A DNA stretch of 41,624 nt, taken from assembly GCA_023259355.1 (NCBI GenBank), contig JAHFQI010000010.1:1-41624 (forward strand), written 5' to 3'. Each line of letters opens with the position of its first letter. Position 1 is the first letter of the stretch. Made by a program: the position numbers and the translations under genes. Under the pieces are notes generated by a model. It ran no database searches. It had not been told where the DNA came from and was given only the letters and a program-made list of their open reading frames with translations. This stretch comes from Comamonadaceae bacterium (GTDB lineage: Bacteria > Pseudomonadota > Gammaproteobacteria > Burkholderiales > Burkholderiaceae_C). This document shows, piece after piece, positions 8,654 through 16,577 of this stretch.

Positions 8654-8686
8654 GGGTGAATCATTCGGTTGTTGGTGGGGATGCCG

Positions 8687-9577
8687 TTATTCCGCAAAGC
8701 GGTACAGGCGCTGGGGGTTGTGTACGAGCAGTTGTTCAAGCAACGTGGGGCTCGGCGCAATGCGGGCCAGCGCGTCCACCAGAATGCCGTCGTCCGGAAT
8801 GTGGGTGTGGTTGGGATGCGGCCAGTCCGTGCCCCAGAGGCAACGGTCGGGATAGCTTTCCACCAGTTTGCGGGCCAGCGCCACGCCCCGCCTGTAGGGC
8901 GGCGTTCCGTGGGGATCGGCGTCGATACGGTCGATGCCGCTGACTTTTACATGAAACAGGGGGTTCGCCAGCAGCGCGTGCAACGCCGAGAAATCGGCGT
9001 GGTCGGCGCCCAGCGCGGCATCCACGCGGCCCATGTGGTCGATGACCACCGGCACGGCGCTGCGGGACAGCGGGCCACCCAGGCTGTGCACCAGGCTGCT
9101 CTCGAAATGCACTTGCAGGTGCAGGCCGGCGGCTTTGAGCCTGTGGGTGAGGTCGATGATCTCGTCCACGCTGGCCGCCGCCGCCAGGTGTTTCATGAAA
9201 TTGAACCGAACCCCCCGAAAGCCGGCGGCGGCCAGGCGCTGGAGTTCCGCATCAGGGACGTTCGCGGGCACCAGCGCCACGCCGAGATAGCGGCCCCGGC
9301 CTGTTGCAATGGCGTCTTCCACCACGCGGTTGTCAAAGCCATGGACGGCCGACTGCACGATCACGCAGCGGCCGATGCCAAGCTGGCGATGCAGTGCGAA
9401 CAGGGCTTCCTTCGGGGCGTCCACCGGCGTGAAGTTGCGGCTTTCCGCGTAGGGGAAGCATGCGCCGGGGCCGAACACGTGCACATGGCTGTCACAGGCC
9501 AGCGCAGGCAGCTTCAATGCGGGCGCCGCCGGATGCGGGTTGTAGGTGAGGACAGGGGGCGTGGCGTCGGGTTTCAT
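8687..9577 (-). CDS. LigI-like amidohydrolase (2-pyrone-4,6-dicarboxylate lactonase family)
   Basis: About 296 residues from ATG 9577. An in-frame open stretch continues upstream to 9673, but it has no hydrophobic leader and would overlap the operator-like repeats, so I prefer the inner start. No strong ribosome site is visible, and an in-frame GTG lies upstream. It is a TIM-barrel amidohydrolase: CDSHVHVFGP near residues 29-38, RGVRFNFMKH in the middle and WGTDWPHPNHTH near the C terminus, whose aspartate is the catalytic base in this family. Characterised relatives open lactone rings of pyrone dicarboxylates. It is the first gene of module B and is divergent from the LysR gene. It is a paralogue of the gene at 20951-21931 but has no export signal. 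Confidence 0.88.
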   Translation of the reverse strand: MKPDATPPVLTYNPHPAAPALKLPALACDSHVHVFGPGACFPYAESRNFTPVDAPKEALFALHRQLGIGRCVIVQSAVHGFDNRVVEDAIATGRGRYLGVALVPANVPDAELQRLAAAGFRGVRFNFMKHLAAAASVDEIIDLTHRLKAAGLHLQVHFESSLVHSLGGPLSRSAVPVVIDHMGRVDAALGADHADFSALHALLANPLFHVKVSGIDRIDADPHGTPPYRRGVALARKLVESYPDRCLWGTDWPHPNHTHIPDDGILVDALARIAPSPTLLEQLLVHNPQRLYRFAE

Positions 9578-9581
9578 CGCG

Positions 9582-9617
9582 GCATGAGGTCTTTCATGCA
9601 CTGGATTGTGGGCATGA
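9582..9617. promoter_or_regulatory. Triple alternating hexamer upstream of module B
   Basis: GCATGA (9582-9587), TCATGC (9594-9599) and GCATGA (9612-9617) are the same hexamer in alternating orientation with spacers of 6 and 12 bp. The last two form a 24-bp dyad of the size LysR-type regulators bind. It lies between the divergent amidohydrolase and LysR starts, close to the former. Regulator binding is an inference. Confidence 0.4.
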
Positions 9618-9675
9618 TCGGCCCCTTTGTGTCCTGCTTTTTGTCGATAGCAGTTATTCGTAAAATGCATCAAAT

Positions 9676-10581
9676 ATGGATCTGATGCGCTTGCAATATT
9701 TCGTCGCTGTTGCCGAAGCCGGCAGCTTCAGCCGCGCGGCCGCCACGCTGCACATGTCACAGCCCGCGCTGAGCCGGCAGGTCTTGTTGCTGGAGGAAGA
9801 GGTGGGGCAGCGATTGCTGGATCGCACCGGCCGCGGCGCGCAGCCGACCGAATCCGGCTTGGCCCTGTTGGCGCACGCACGCGGCATTTTCGATCTGGCC
9901 GAGCGTGCCAGGGTGGACATGCGGGAGCGCCAACTGAGCCCCCGCGGCCGGCTGACGGTGGGCCTGCCGCCACGGGTGGCACATGTGCTGACGGCCGATC
10001 TGGTCGAACGGTTTCACGACCAGTTTCCCGACGCCGCCGTCACGGTGGTCGAGGGACTGAGTATCCGGCTGCGCGAATGGCTGGTGGCCGGGCGGGTTGA
10101 CGTGGCCATCCTGTTTGATCCGCCGCACTCGCCGCAGCTTCAGCAGGAGACGCTGGTGCGCGAACCCCTGGTGCTGATCAGTGTGCAGCCGTTGCCGAAA
10201 AAAATGCGTCTTGCGGAAGTGGCGCAGCGTGCGCTGGTGATGCCCAGCGGACCGAATGCATTGCGCCAGTTGCTGGAGCAGCACACCCGTCCAAAGGGCC
10301 TGCCCTTGAAGCTGGTGGCGGAGGTTGATTCGGTGCAGACGGTGCTTTCACTGGTGGCGCGCGGCGTGGCCGATACGGTGCTGCCGGTCAGTGCGACCCG
10401 AGCATGGAATTACCCGCAACCGCTGCATGTGGCCGCCATTCACGCACCGGCCATGCGCAACCGGCTGACATTGGCGGCGCCTACGGCGCGCCCTGCGACA
10501 AGGCTCACGCGGTTCGCCAGTCAGGTGCTGCGCGAACTGGTGGCCGCGCATTTCAATGGAATGAGCCCGCCGGACCCCTGA
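9676..10581 (+). CDS. LysR-family transcriptional regulator (module B)
   Basis: A 301-residue LysR-type regulator. The winged helix-turn-helix covers residues 1-60 (GSFSRAAATLHMSQPALSRQ). The periplasmic-binding-like effector domain follows from about residue 90 (GRLTVGLPPRVAH) to about 285. A second ATG at 9685 gives a protein three residues shorter, and family alignment allows either. It is divergent from the seven-gene module B run and most likely activates it with a pathway intermediate. It converges on module C with 23 bp between stops, inside a dyad that may act as a terminator. Confidence 0.92.
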   Translation: MDLMRLQYFVAVAEAGSFSRAAATLHMSQPALSRQVLLLEEEVGQRLLDRTGRGAQPTESGLALLAHARGIFDLAERARVDMRERQLSPRGRLTVGLPPRVAHVLTADLVERFHDQFPDAAVTVVEGLSIRLREWLVAGRVDVAILFDPPHSPQLQQETLVREPLVLISVQPLPKKMRLAEVAQRALVMPSGPNALRQLLEQHTRPKGLPLKLVAEVDSVQTVLSLVARGVADTVLPVSATRAWNYPQPLHVAAIHAPAMRNRLTLAAPTARPATRLTRFASQVLRELVAAHFNGMSPPDP

Positions 10582-10610
10582 CCGGCGGCGCGGGTTGCGG
10601 CTCGTCAGGG
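10576..10610. terminator. Dyad spanning both convergent stop codons
   Basis: CCCTGAC (10576-10582) and GTCAGGG (10604-10610) are perfect 7-bp arms around a 21-bp GC-rich loop. The stop codons of both convergent genes lie inside the arms. There is no T-run, so if it terminates transcription it would not be a canonical intrinsic terminator. Confidence 0.35.
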
Positions 10611-11597
10611 CCGGAGCACCAGTTTGCCGACCGTCTGGCCGGCGTCGAGCAGGTCGTGGGCGCGACGCACCTCGGCCAGCGGGATGATGGTGGTGCGTGG
10701 CGCGTGGATGTGGCCCGCCGCCATCAGGTCCATGGCGCTTTGCATCAGGCCGCGGCGCTGGGCGCGGTCCTGATCGAACGTGTGGATCGAGAAGGTGCGG
10801 ACCGCCAGGCTGCGGCCCAGCAACGCCCGCAACTCCATGAACACATCCCCGGCCGGCGGGCCGCTGACGATGTTGTAGGAGATGGCCGTGCCGAGCGGTG
10901 CCAGGCAGCGGATGCAGGCGATGAACAGCGCACCGCCCACGTGGTCGAACGCCAGGTCCACGCCACGGCCGTCGGTCAATTTCTTCACCTTGTCGGGCAG
11001 CGAGGCCGCGTCGGATTCGGTGACCGCGTTGGCGCCGTTCGCCAGCGCATAGGCCCGTTTTTCGGCGGATGAAGCTGTCCCGATGACATGGATGCCGTGA
11101 TGGCGCGCCAGTTGCACCAGCGCCGTTGCGACCCCGCCGGCCGCGCCGGGGACCAGGATGCTCTTGACCGGAAGGCCGCCGTTGCAGCCCAGCAGCAGGG
11201 CCTGTGCGAGTTGGAAATTGCCCAGGCTGACGGCATCGTCGAACGAGATGCGATCGGGCAGGGCGAACGGTGCGTCGCCGGGGACGCAGATGGATTCGGC
11301 ATAGCAGCCCCCGCGTTCGGGCAGCTCCCTGGAGCTCACCAGCACGCGCTGCCCGACCGCCAGGTGGGTAACGGCCGAGCCCATGGCCTCGACCACGCCG
11401 GCCATTTCGTTGCCCGGCACGGCGGGCAGGGGCGGCATCCATTTGTAGGTGCCCTTGCGGATCAGCACGTCGGGGCCGCCGACGCCGATCGCCTGGGCCC
11501 TGACCCGCACCTCCAGCGGACCGGGCTGCGGTGTGGGCCGCTCGGTCAGTTCAAGGGCATCCGGTCCGCCCGGAATACGGACCTGGACGACTTTCAT
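10605..11597 (-). CDS. Zinc-independent quinone-oxidoreductase-like enzyme (MDR superfamily)
   Basis: A 330-residue medium-chain dehydrogenase/reductase. The N-terminal GroES-like domain includes VPGNEMAGVVEAMG (residues 60-73). The Rossmann glycine motif is PGAAGGVATA (150-159), followed by VIGTASSAEKR. The cysteine ligands for structural or catalytic zinc are absent, which places it with NADPH:quinone or enoyl reductases. It ends with VGKLVLRP, typical of the branch. It is the last gene of module C, 2 bp after the amino-acid-synthesis-family gene, so probably translationally linked. Likely role: NAD(P)H-dependent reduction of a conjugated double bond or quinone in the same pathway; substrate not identifiable. 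Confidence 0.9.
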   Translation of the reverse strand: MKVVQVRIPGGPDALELTERPTPQPGPLEVRVRAQAIGVGGPDVLIRKGTYKWMPPLPAVPGNEMAGVVEAMGSAVTHLAVGQRVLVSSRELPERGGCYAESICVPGDAPFALPDRISFDDAVSLGNFQLAQALLLGCNGGLPVKSILVPGAAGGVATALVQLARHHGIHVIGTASSAEKRAYALANGANAVTESDAASLPDKVKKLTDGRGVDLAFDHVGGALFIACIRCLAPLGTAISYNIVSGPPAGDVFMELRALLGRSLAVRTFSIHTFDQDRAQRRGLMQSAMDLMAAGHIHAPRTTIIPLAEVRRAHDLLDAGQTVGKLVLRP

Positions 11598-11599
11598 GC

Positions 11600-12178
11600 T
11601 CAGCGCTGCCCGTCGTGCACGGACACTTGCTCTTTGGTCAGACCGCCGAGGCGCGAGTGGATGCGCCCGCCCGTGCCCATGACGAGCGCGAACAGGATTT
11701 CCTTGGGGCGCGGCGCGTCCTGGATGCCGATTTCCATGCTGTTGTAGTGGCTGCGCACGTAGGACGCATGGATGTAGTGCAGCGGCACCATCAGCCGGTA
11801 GCCGGTGCCGGCCACGGCCTTGGCGGCGGGCACCATGGCCTTGGGCTCGCCCAGCAGCGCGCGCATGGCCCAGCCGCCGGCCTCGTGCCAGACGGCGCCG
11901 TGCTCCAGCTCGCCGTCCACGCCGACGATGGCGGCCTTGCTGTAGACCTCGACGTTCTCCTTGCCGAGCGTGTCCACCAGCTCCTGCGCCAGCAGCGTGC
12001 CCAGGGAGCGCAGCTCGGCCATGAAGGGCATCAGATCGGGCTCGTAGCGGCCCGCGTAGGGGTTGCGGATCACCGCGCAGGCGGCCGCCAGGCGCAGCGG
12101 TGTTGCGGCCACCGGCCCGCCCTCGTGGTAAATCGTTTCGATGTTCAGGCTGCGCTTGCGGATTTCGATCAATGACAT
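11600..12178 (-). CDS. Amino acid synthesis family protein (DUF1185-type)
   Basis: A 192-residue protein resembling the AA_synth family. The characteristic stretches are IRNPYAGRYEPDL (near residues 40-52), YSKAAIVGVDGELEHGAVWH (near 82-101) and MEIGIQDAPRPKEILFALVMGTGGR (about 148-172). Despite the family name, members commonly sit in catabolic gene clusters and their biochemical role is unsettled. ATG at 12178 is used. An upstream in-frame extension to 12232 would overlap the Bug gene's stop region and has no better ribosome site. It is 11 bp after the Bug gene and 2 bp before the MDR gene. In module C it may act on an intermediate of the pathway; this is context only. Confidence 0.82.
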   Translation of the reverse strand: MSLIEIRKRSLNIETIYHEGGPVAATPLRLAAACAVIRNPYAGRYEPDLMPFMAELRSLGTLLAQELVDTLGKENVEVYSKAAIVGVDGELEHGAVWHEAGGWAMRALLGEPKAMVPAAKAVAGTGYRLMVPLHYIHASYVRSHYNSMEIGIQDAPRPKEILFALVMGTGGRIHSRLGGLTKEQVSVHDGQR

Positions 12179-12189
12179 GGGGTTTTCTT

Positions 12190-13149
12190 TCACTGTTTGG
12201 GAATGTTGGCGTCGGCCACGACTTGCGTCCATTTCTGCAATTCGGACGTCACCATGGCCTTCATCTCTTCGGGGGTGCTGCCACGGGCCTCGCCACCCAT
12301 GTCTTCCAGTCGGGACTTGACGGCGGGCAGTTGCAGGGCCTTGAGCGTTTCGGCATTGAGCCGCTCCACCACGGCGCGCGGCGTGCCGGCCGGCGCCAGC
12401 AGGCCCGCCCAGGAGCGCACGTCATAACCCGGTACGCCCTGCTCGGCCACGGTGGGCACGTCGGGCAGGCCCGGCCAGCGCTGCGGTCCGGTCGCGGCGA
12501 TCGCGCGGATCTTGCCCGCCTTGATGTTGGCCATCACGGCGGTGGGCGGCGCGATGATGAACGGCACGTCGCCGGCCAGCAGCGCGGTCAGGGCTGCGGC
12601 GTCACCGCGGTAGGGCACATGCAGCAGCGGGGCCTTGGCCATCTTGGCCAGCAGTTCGCCCGCCAGATGGTGGGTGGAGCCGATGCCGGCCGTGCCATAG
12701 GCCAGGCCGCCGGGTGTGGCGCGGGCGGCGGCCAGCAGGTCGGTGAAGCTGCGGTATTTCGAATCCGCTCCGGTCACCACCAGGAACGGGAAATACGTGA
12801 TGGTCGAAACCATCTCGAAATCCGCGACCGTCTTGTAGGGCAGGCTGTTGTACAAGGCGCCCGCCACCGCATGGCCGCCGGTGGCCAGCAGCAGCGTGTA
12901 GCCGTCTGGCTTGGCGCGGGCGACCGTGGCGGAGGCGATGGTGCCGCCCGCGCCGGTCTGCGCTTCCACCACGAAGGACTGGCCCAGTGTTTTGGCCATT
13001 TCGGTGCTGACCACCCGCGCGATGGTGTCGGCGTTGCCGCCGGGGGCAAAGCCCTGGTAGATCTTGATGGCCCGCTCCGGGTAGCCCTGGCTCCAGGCCG
13101 GAAGGGCGGCCAGTGCCGCACCGGCCGCGATGAAATGTCTGCGTTGCAT
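12190..13149 (-). CDS. Bug/TctC-family solute-binding protein (C1)
   Basis: About 319 residues from ATG 13149 (MQRRHFIAAG), which has GGAGA just upstream. The open frame extends to 13233 but without a leader-like sequence. The signal peptide ends near PAWSQG. Core motifs are APGGNADTIARV, FVVEAQTGAGG, KPDGYTLLLATGG and HVPYRGDAAALTALLAGDV. The second loop has EAQTGAGG rather than the common ENKPGAGG, so the pocket may differ from the other Bugs. It lies between the FAH-family gene and the amino-acid-synthesis-family gene in module C and is probably controlled by the GntR regulator at the head of the operon. Confidence 0.92.
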   Translation of the reverse strand: MQRRHFIAAGAALAALPAWSQGYPERAIKIYQGFAPGGNADTIARVVSTEMAKTLGQSFVVEAQTGAGGTIASATVARAKPDGYTLLLATGGHAVAGALYNSLPYKTVADFEMVSTITYFPFLVVTGADSKYRSFTDLLAAARATPGGLAYGTAGIGSTHHLAGELLAKMAKAPLLHVPYRGDAAALTALLAGDVPFIIAPPTAVMANIKAGKIRAIAATGPQRWPGLPDVPTVAEQGVPGYDVRSWAGLLAPAGTPRAVVERLNAETLKALQLPAVKSRLEDMGGEARGSTPEEMKAMVTSELQKWTQVVADANIPKQ

Positions 13150-13233
13150 GCTTTGTCTCCTCGATGAGGGATGAAGGGCCGGGCGCGGCAGTCCGTGCCG
13201 CCGCGTCTCCGGCGCGATGGCGAATGCCGGCAA

Positions 13234-14097
13234 TCAGCCTTGCGCGACGATCGGGTTGCGCAAGGTGCCGATGCCTTCGATCTCCACCTCGCAGACGTCG
13301 CCCGGCTTCATGAACTTCGGCGGCTTGCGGCTCCAGCCCACGCCGGCCGGGGTGCCCGTGGCGATCACGTCGCCGGGCACCAGCGTGAAGATGGTCGAGG
13401 CGTAGTTGATGAGCTTGGGGATGCTGAAAATCATGTGGCCGGTGTGGCTGGACTGCACCACCTCGCCGTTGAGCCGCACTTCCAGCTTGAGCTGGCGGTC
13501 GGGCGCGATTTCGTCGGCGGTGACCATCCAGGGGCCGAAGCCGCCGGTGGACTCGAAGTTCTTGCCCGAGGCGATCTGCTTGGCGTGGAACTGCCACTCG
13601 CGCACGCTGCCGTCGTTGTAGCAGGCGTAGCCGGCCACGTGGTCGAAGGCCTGGTCCTCGGGAATGTCGCGCCCGCCCTTGCCGATGATCACGGCCAGTT
13701 CACCTTCCCAGTCCAGCGATTCGGAGACATTCGGGCGAACGATGGGCTGGTTGTGGGCGCACTGCGAACGCCACACGCGCAGGAAGATCGGCGGTTGCTC
13801 CGACAGCTCGCGGTGCATGCCGGCGGCCAGCACCTCCTGGTGGTGGTCCATGTAGTTGCGCACGGCGCAGATGATTTTCTCGGGGCGGGGGATCACCGGC
13901 AGGAAGGTGAGATCGGCCAGCTTCGCGTCAATGGCACGGCCTTTCACGTCGTCGGCCGCCTGGAGGTAGGCGCCCGTGGCGATGTAGTCGGCCAGGGTGG
14001 CGTATTGCGGCAGGGCGCGGCCGAGATCGACCACGCCGTCGCCGACCACGGCGCCCCAGGTTTCACGGCCTTGGTGGACAAAAGACAAAAGTTTCAT
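13234..14097 (-). CDS. Fumarylacetoacetate hydrolase (FAH) family protein
   Basis: A 287-residue FAH-fold protein of the single-domain type. The divalent-metal ligands are visible as Glu131 and Glu133 (DWEGELAV) and Asp162 (CYNDGSVRE). The RNYMDHHQEV segment (80-89) and ATGTPAGVGWSRKPPKFMKPGD near residues 248-268 are family hallmarks. Members hydrolyse C-C bonds, isomerise or decarboxylate 2-oxo acids, or act as ureidoglycolate lyase-type enzymes. In a cluster with a VOC protein and a quinone reductase, a late step of aromatic ring cleavage is plausible. ATG at 14097. The next gene in the operon, the Bug, starts about 85 bp downstream. Exact reaction unknown. Confidence 0.92.
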   Translation of the reverse strand: MKLLSFVHQGRETWGAVVGDGVVDLGRALPQYATLADYIATGAYLQAADDVKGRAIDAKLADLTFLPVIPRPEKIICAVRNYMDHHQEVLAAGMHRELSEQPPIFLRVWRSQCAHNQPIVRPNVSESLDWEGELAVIIGKGGRDIPEDQAFDHVAGYACYNDGSVREWQFHAKQIASGKNFESTGGFGPWMVTADEIAPDRQLKLEVRLNGEVVQSSHTGHMIFSIPKLINYASTIFTLVPGDVIATGTPAGVGWSRKPPKFMKPGDVCEVEIEGIGTLRNPIVAQG

Positions 14098-14138
14098 GGG
14101 AAGGGTCTCCAGTAAATGACAGGGTTGTGATCGGGGGG

Positions 14139-14693
14139 TCAGGCGTGCGCCGCCGGGGCTGCGGCCGTGAATTCAAGCTCCCACTGCGCGACGGGCTTGA
14201 ACGTGGGGTCGCTTCGGCAGATGGCTTCGGTTTCGCGCAGCAGGGCTTCGTCGCTCTTCGTCAGGTCCAGCGGGTCGCCATGGGGCTGGGCCACGTAGAA
14301 GGGCGTGTCCACGTAAATCTCGACGGTGTTGCCTTCCGGGTCCAGCATGTACACGGACAGGGCATTGCCGTGGTTGAGGCCGCGGATGTCCGTGGCGCCG
14401 TGCGCTTCGGCTTTTTTCCAGATGTCGCGCAAGTGCTGGATGCTGGGCACGAGGAATGAAATCTGCATCACCGTGCTGAAGGTCGCTTCCGCCGGCCGGC
14501 CGGAGGCCAGCACGAGCTGGTGGTGCTGGTCGGGGCTGGCGCTGGTGAACACCAGGGTGTTCTTGAACGTCTTGCCTTCACCCCGGTCCGTCACGGTCAG
14601 GTCGAACACCTCGGTGTAGAAGGCCACCATCCGTTCCAGGTCGGTCACGAAGATGCCGAAATGAGAGGGCGTGGGGCGAGTGACTTGCAGCAT
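14139..14693 (-). CDS. VOC-superfamily protein, extradiol-dioxygenase-like
   Basis: A 184-residue vicinal-oxygen-chelate protein made of two betaalphabetabetabeta modules. Candidate metal ligands are His11 (PSHFGIFV), His57 or His58 (DQHHQLVL) and Glu125 (GNTVEIYVD), matching the 2-His-1-Glu pattern of catechol 2,3-dioxygenase-type enzymes. ATG at 14693 follows AGGAGA. It has only one module pair, plus a C-terminal tail of about 50 residues that I do not recognise. It is the second gene of module C, 43 bp after the GntR gene. A ring-cleaving dioxygenase for the FAH-family hydrolase downstream is an attractive reading, but glyoxalase-like or isomerase activity cannot be excluded. Confidence 0.88.
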   Translation of the reverse strand: MLQVTRPTPSHFGIFVTDLERMVAFYTEVFDLTVTDRGEGKTFKNTLVFTSASPDQHHQLVLASGRPAEATFSTVMQISFLVPSIQHLRDIWKKAEAHGATDIRGLNHGNALSVYMLDPEGNTVEIYVDTPFYVAQPHGDPLDLTKSDEALLRETEAICRSDPTFKPVAQWELEFTAAAPAAHA

Positions 14694-14736
14694 GGGTTGT
14701 CTCCTGGTTTTTTTGCGGGTGGATTCGGGGTGCCCG

Positions 14737-15444
14737 TCAGCCGGGTGCGGAAGCGTTCAGCCGCTGCAGGGCGGCTTCGACGTTGCGCTGGGTGCTGCGG
14801 ATGTGTTCGGCGAGCAGGGCACATGCGGTCTCGCTGTCGCGGCGCAAGGTGGCTTCCATCAGCTTTTGATGTTCGTCCGACTTGCGCCGGCCCGTCTGGC
14901 GGTGCCGTGCGGAAAAACGCCGGTAGCGCTCGGCCTGGTCGAACAGGCTGGCGCTCCACAGGCGCTGGCGCTCGGAGGCGCATGCGGCGATCAGGGCCAG
15001 GTGAAAGTTGCGGTGGAGTTCACTCCACTCGTCGTCCAGGACCACCGGCCCGTCGCTGAAGCGCGACTCGACTTTTTCGAGCCGGTGGTGGGCCGCGACG
15101 ATGGCGGCCTCCCAGGCATCGTCGCCGAGGGCAATGGCATCGGCCAGGGCCTGCACATCGAGCATCAGGCGCATGTGGGTGATGTCCTGCAGGTCTTCCG
15201 GCGAGATCGGGGCCACGCGGAAGCCGCGCCGCTCGTCCGCGCGCACCAGTCCCTCCTGGGCCAGCCGGCTGAGCGCTTCGCGCAGGGGGCTGCTGGAAAA
15301 ACCATAGTGGCTTTGCAACTCGTCCAGCTTGAGCTTGGTACCGGCTGCGAAGGTGCCGCACAGCACATCCTTGCGCAGGCGATGAAAGGCCTGTTCCGTC
15401 AGGGGGGGCTGCGGTTCGGTAGGGGATGTGTTGGCGTTGTGCAT
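14737..15444 (-). CDS. GntR-family regulator with FCD domain (module C)
   Basis: A 235-residue regulator from ATG 15444. An in-frame ATG at 15462 is possible but would put the start codon inside the palindrome at 15453-15466. The winged helix-turn-helix spans about residues 17-80 (LKLDELQSHYGFSSSPLREALSRLAQEGLV). The all-helical FCD ligand domain follows; candidate metal or ligand residues include the histidines in ELHRNFHLALIAA and LAEHIRS. The open frame continues upstream to 15696 but there it only mirrors the neighbouring LysR gene. It is the first gene of module C, so the regulator is probably autoregulated together with its targets. Confidence 0.9.
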   Translation of the reverse strand: MHNANTSPTEPQPPLTEQAFHRLRKDVLCGTFAAGTKLKLDELQSHYGFSSSPLREALSRLAQEGLVRADERRGFRVAPISPEDLQDITHMRLMLDVQALADAIALGDDAWEAAIVAAHHRLEKVESRFSDGPVVLDDEWSELHRNFHLALIAACASERQRLWSASLFDQAERYRRFSARHRQTGRRKSDEHQKLMEATLRRDSETACALLAEHIRSTQRNVEAALQRLNASAPG

Positions 15445-15452
15445 TTGTTTAA

Positions 15453-15466
15453 TTTTATGCATAAAA
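15453..15466. promoter_or_regulatory. Perfect 14-bp palindrome before the GntR gene
   Basis: TTTTATGCATAAAA is its own reverse complement and lies 8 bp from the chosen GntR start, in an AT-rich patch within GC-rich DNA. FCD-type GntR regulators bind short AT-rich palindromes at their own promoters. Probably the autoregulatory operator of module C; inferred. Confidence 0.5.
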
Positions 15467-15535
15467 ATAGTATTCGTGCAATATGAAGAGTGCCAACGGC
15501 AGAAAAATGGGCTGATCGGGTCCCATGACAATGCG

Positions 15536-16462
15536 CTACGGCGCTGTCTGGATTGCGGGGTGCAGAAACTCTTCTGCCTTCTGCCCGGTTGACAGATTGG
15601 CCTGCAACCAGCGCAACAAAGCCTGCACCCGGTCAACCTGAATGCGGCTTTGCGGCACGAGGGCTTTGAGCCACAGGTCCGTGATCGGGTAGTCACTCAA
15701 CACCGGGACCAAGGCCCCTGTGCGCAGGGCCGAGGCGGCGAGATACCCCCCCAGAATCGCAATGCCATTGCCAGCGAGGGCGGCAGACAGCAGCAGTTGC
15801 GCCTCGTTGGTGCTGAGCCGGGGCTGCAAATCCACCCGCACGGGACCACTGTGGCTGCTGAACTCCCATGTGCTGCCGGTAGGCAAAAAAATCAGCGTGT
15901 CGTGCTGGGGCAGCTCACGGGGGTGCATGGGGGTGCCTTTGCGCGCCAGGTAAGCCGGTGATGCACAGAGTTGGCGTGGCATGGCGCACAGCGGCACATC
16001 AACGACGCCACCGAAGGCGGAAGGCATCAGGGTCAAGGCCAGGTCAAAGCCCTCGTCCACCGGATTGACGGCGCGGTCCAGTGCAATCACCTCCAGGCAA
16101 ATCAGCGGAAACGCCTGCGCAAAACCATCGAGCAGGGGACCGATCAACACGGCAGCCACCGTGCTTGGCACTTTGATCCGGATGTTGCCTTGCAGGCTCT
16201 GAGCGGCGCCTTGCACTTCGCTGAACAGGTCGTCCAGGTCGGCCAACAGGCGTTGCACCGTGGGCAGATAGCGCTGGCCGGTGGGCGTCAGGCTGACGCG
16301 GCGGGTGCTGCGCTCGAACAGCGGGCTCTTCAGTCGCCACTCGATCTGGCGGATGCGCTTGGTGACGACCGACGGGGCCACGTTCAACTCGCGTGCAGCG
16401 CCGGAAAAGCTGCCGGTGCGTGACACCGCCAGGAAGGCTTTGAGATTGGCCAGCGTATCCAT
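15536..16462 (-). CDS. LysR-family transcriptional regulator (module D)
   Basis: A 308-residue LysR-type regulator from ATG 16462 (MDTLANLKAF). The helix-turn-helix is at about residues 18-40 (SFSGAARELNVAPSVVTKRI) and reads FERSTRRVSLTPTG at the wing, typical of the family. The effector domain follows from about residue 90 (NIRIKVPSTVAA). It is divergent from the FAD oxidoreductase and Bug genes, with an AT-rich 115-bp intergenic region that should hold its operators. Effector unknown. Its end is about 90 bp from the GntR start. The two are on the same strand but look like separate units. Confidence 0.92.
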   Translation of the reverse strand: MDTLANLKAFLAVSRTGSFSGAARELNVAPSVVTKRIRQIEWRLKSPLFERSTRRVSLTPTGQRYLPTVQRLLADLDDLFSEVQGAAQSLQGNIRIKVPSTVAAVLIGPLLDGFAQAFPLICLEVIALDRAVNPVDEGFDLALTLMPSAFGGVVDVPLCAMPRQLCASPAYLARKGTPMHPRELPQHDTLIFLPTGSTWEFSSHSGPVRVDLQPRLSTNEAQLLLSAALAGNGIAILGGYLAASALRTGALVPVLSDYPITDLWLKALVPQSRIQVDRVQALLRWLQANLSTGQKAEEFLHPAIQTAP

Positions 16463-16577
16463 AATTATTCTCAATAAGAAAATTCACTGTGCTTATTTTG
16501 ATCTATTGTTCTCAAAAACTATTGAAATTAGCATCGACAACTCATCAACAAGGCCCGACAGGGCAGGAGATCCCCGC
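16463..16577. promoter_or_regulatory. AT-rich divergent promoter region (LysR / FAD oxidoreductase)
   Basis: 115 bp of AT-rich sequence in otherwise GC-rich DNA. It contains TTCTCAA twice (16468-16474 and 16509-16515, 41 bp apart) and CTATTG twice (16503-16508 and 16519-16524). Regulator half-sites are plausible but no single consensus could be assigned. Confidence 0.4.

Noticed and set aside
16281-16577. Upstream extension of the FAD oxidoreductase to 16281
   Set aside because: The extension crosses the LysR gene and the divergent promoter; ATG 16578 has a strong AGGAGA and starts the conserved protein.
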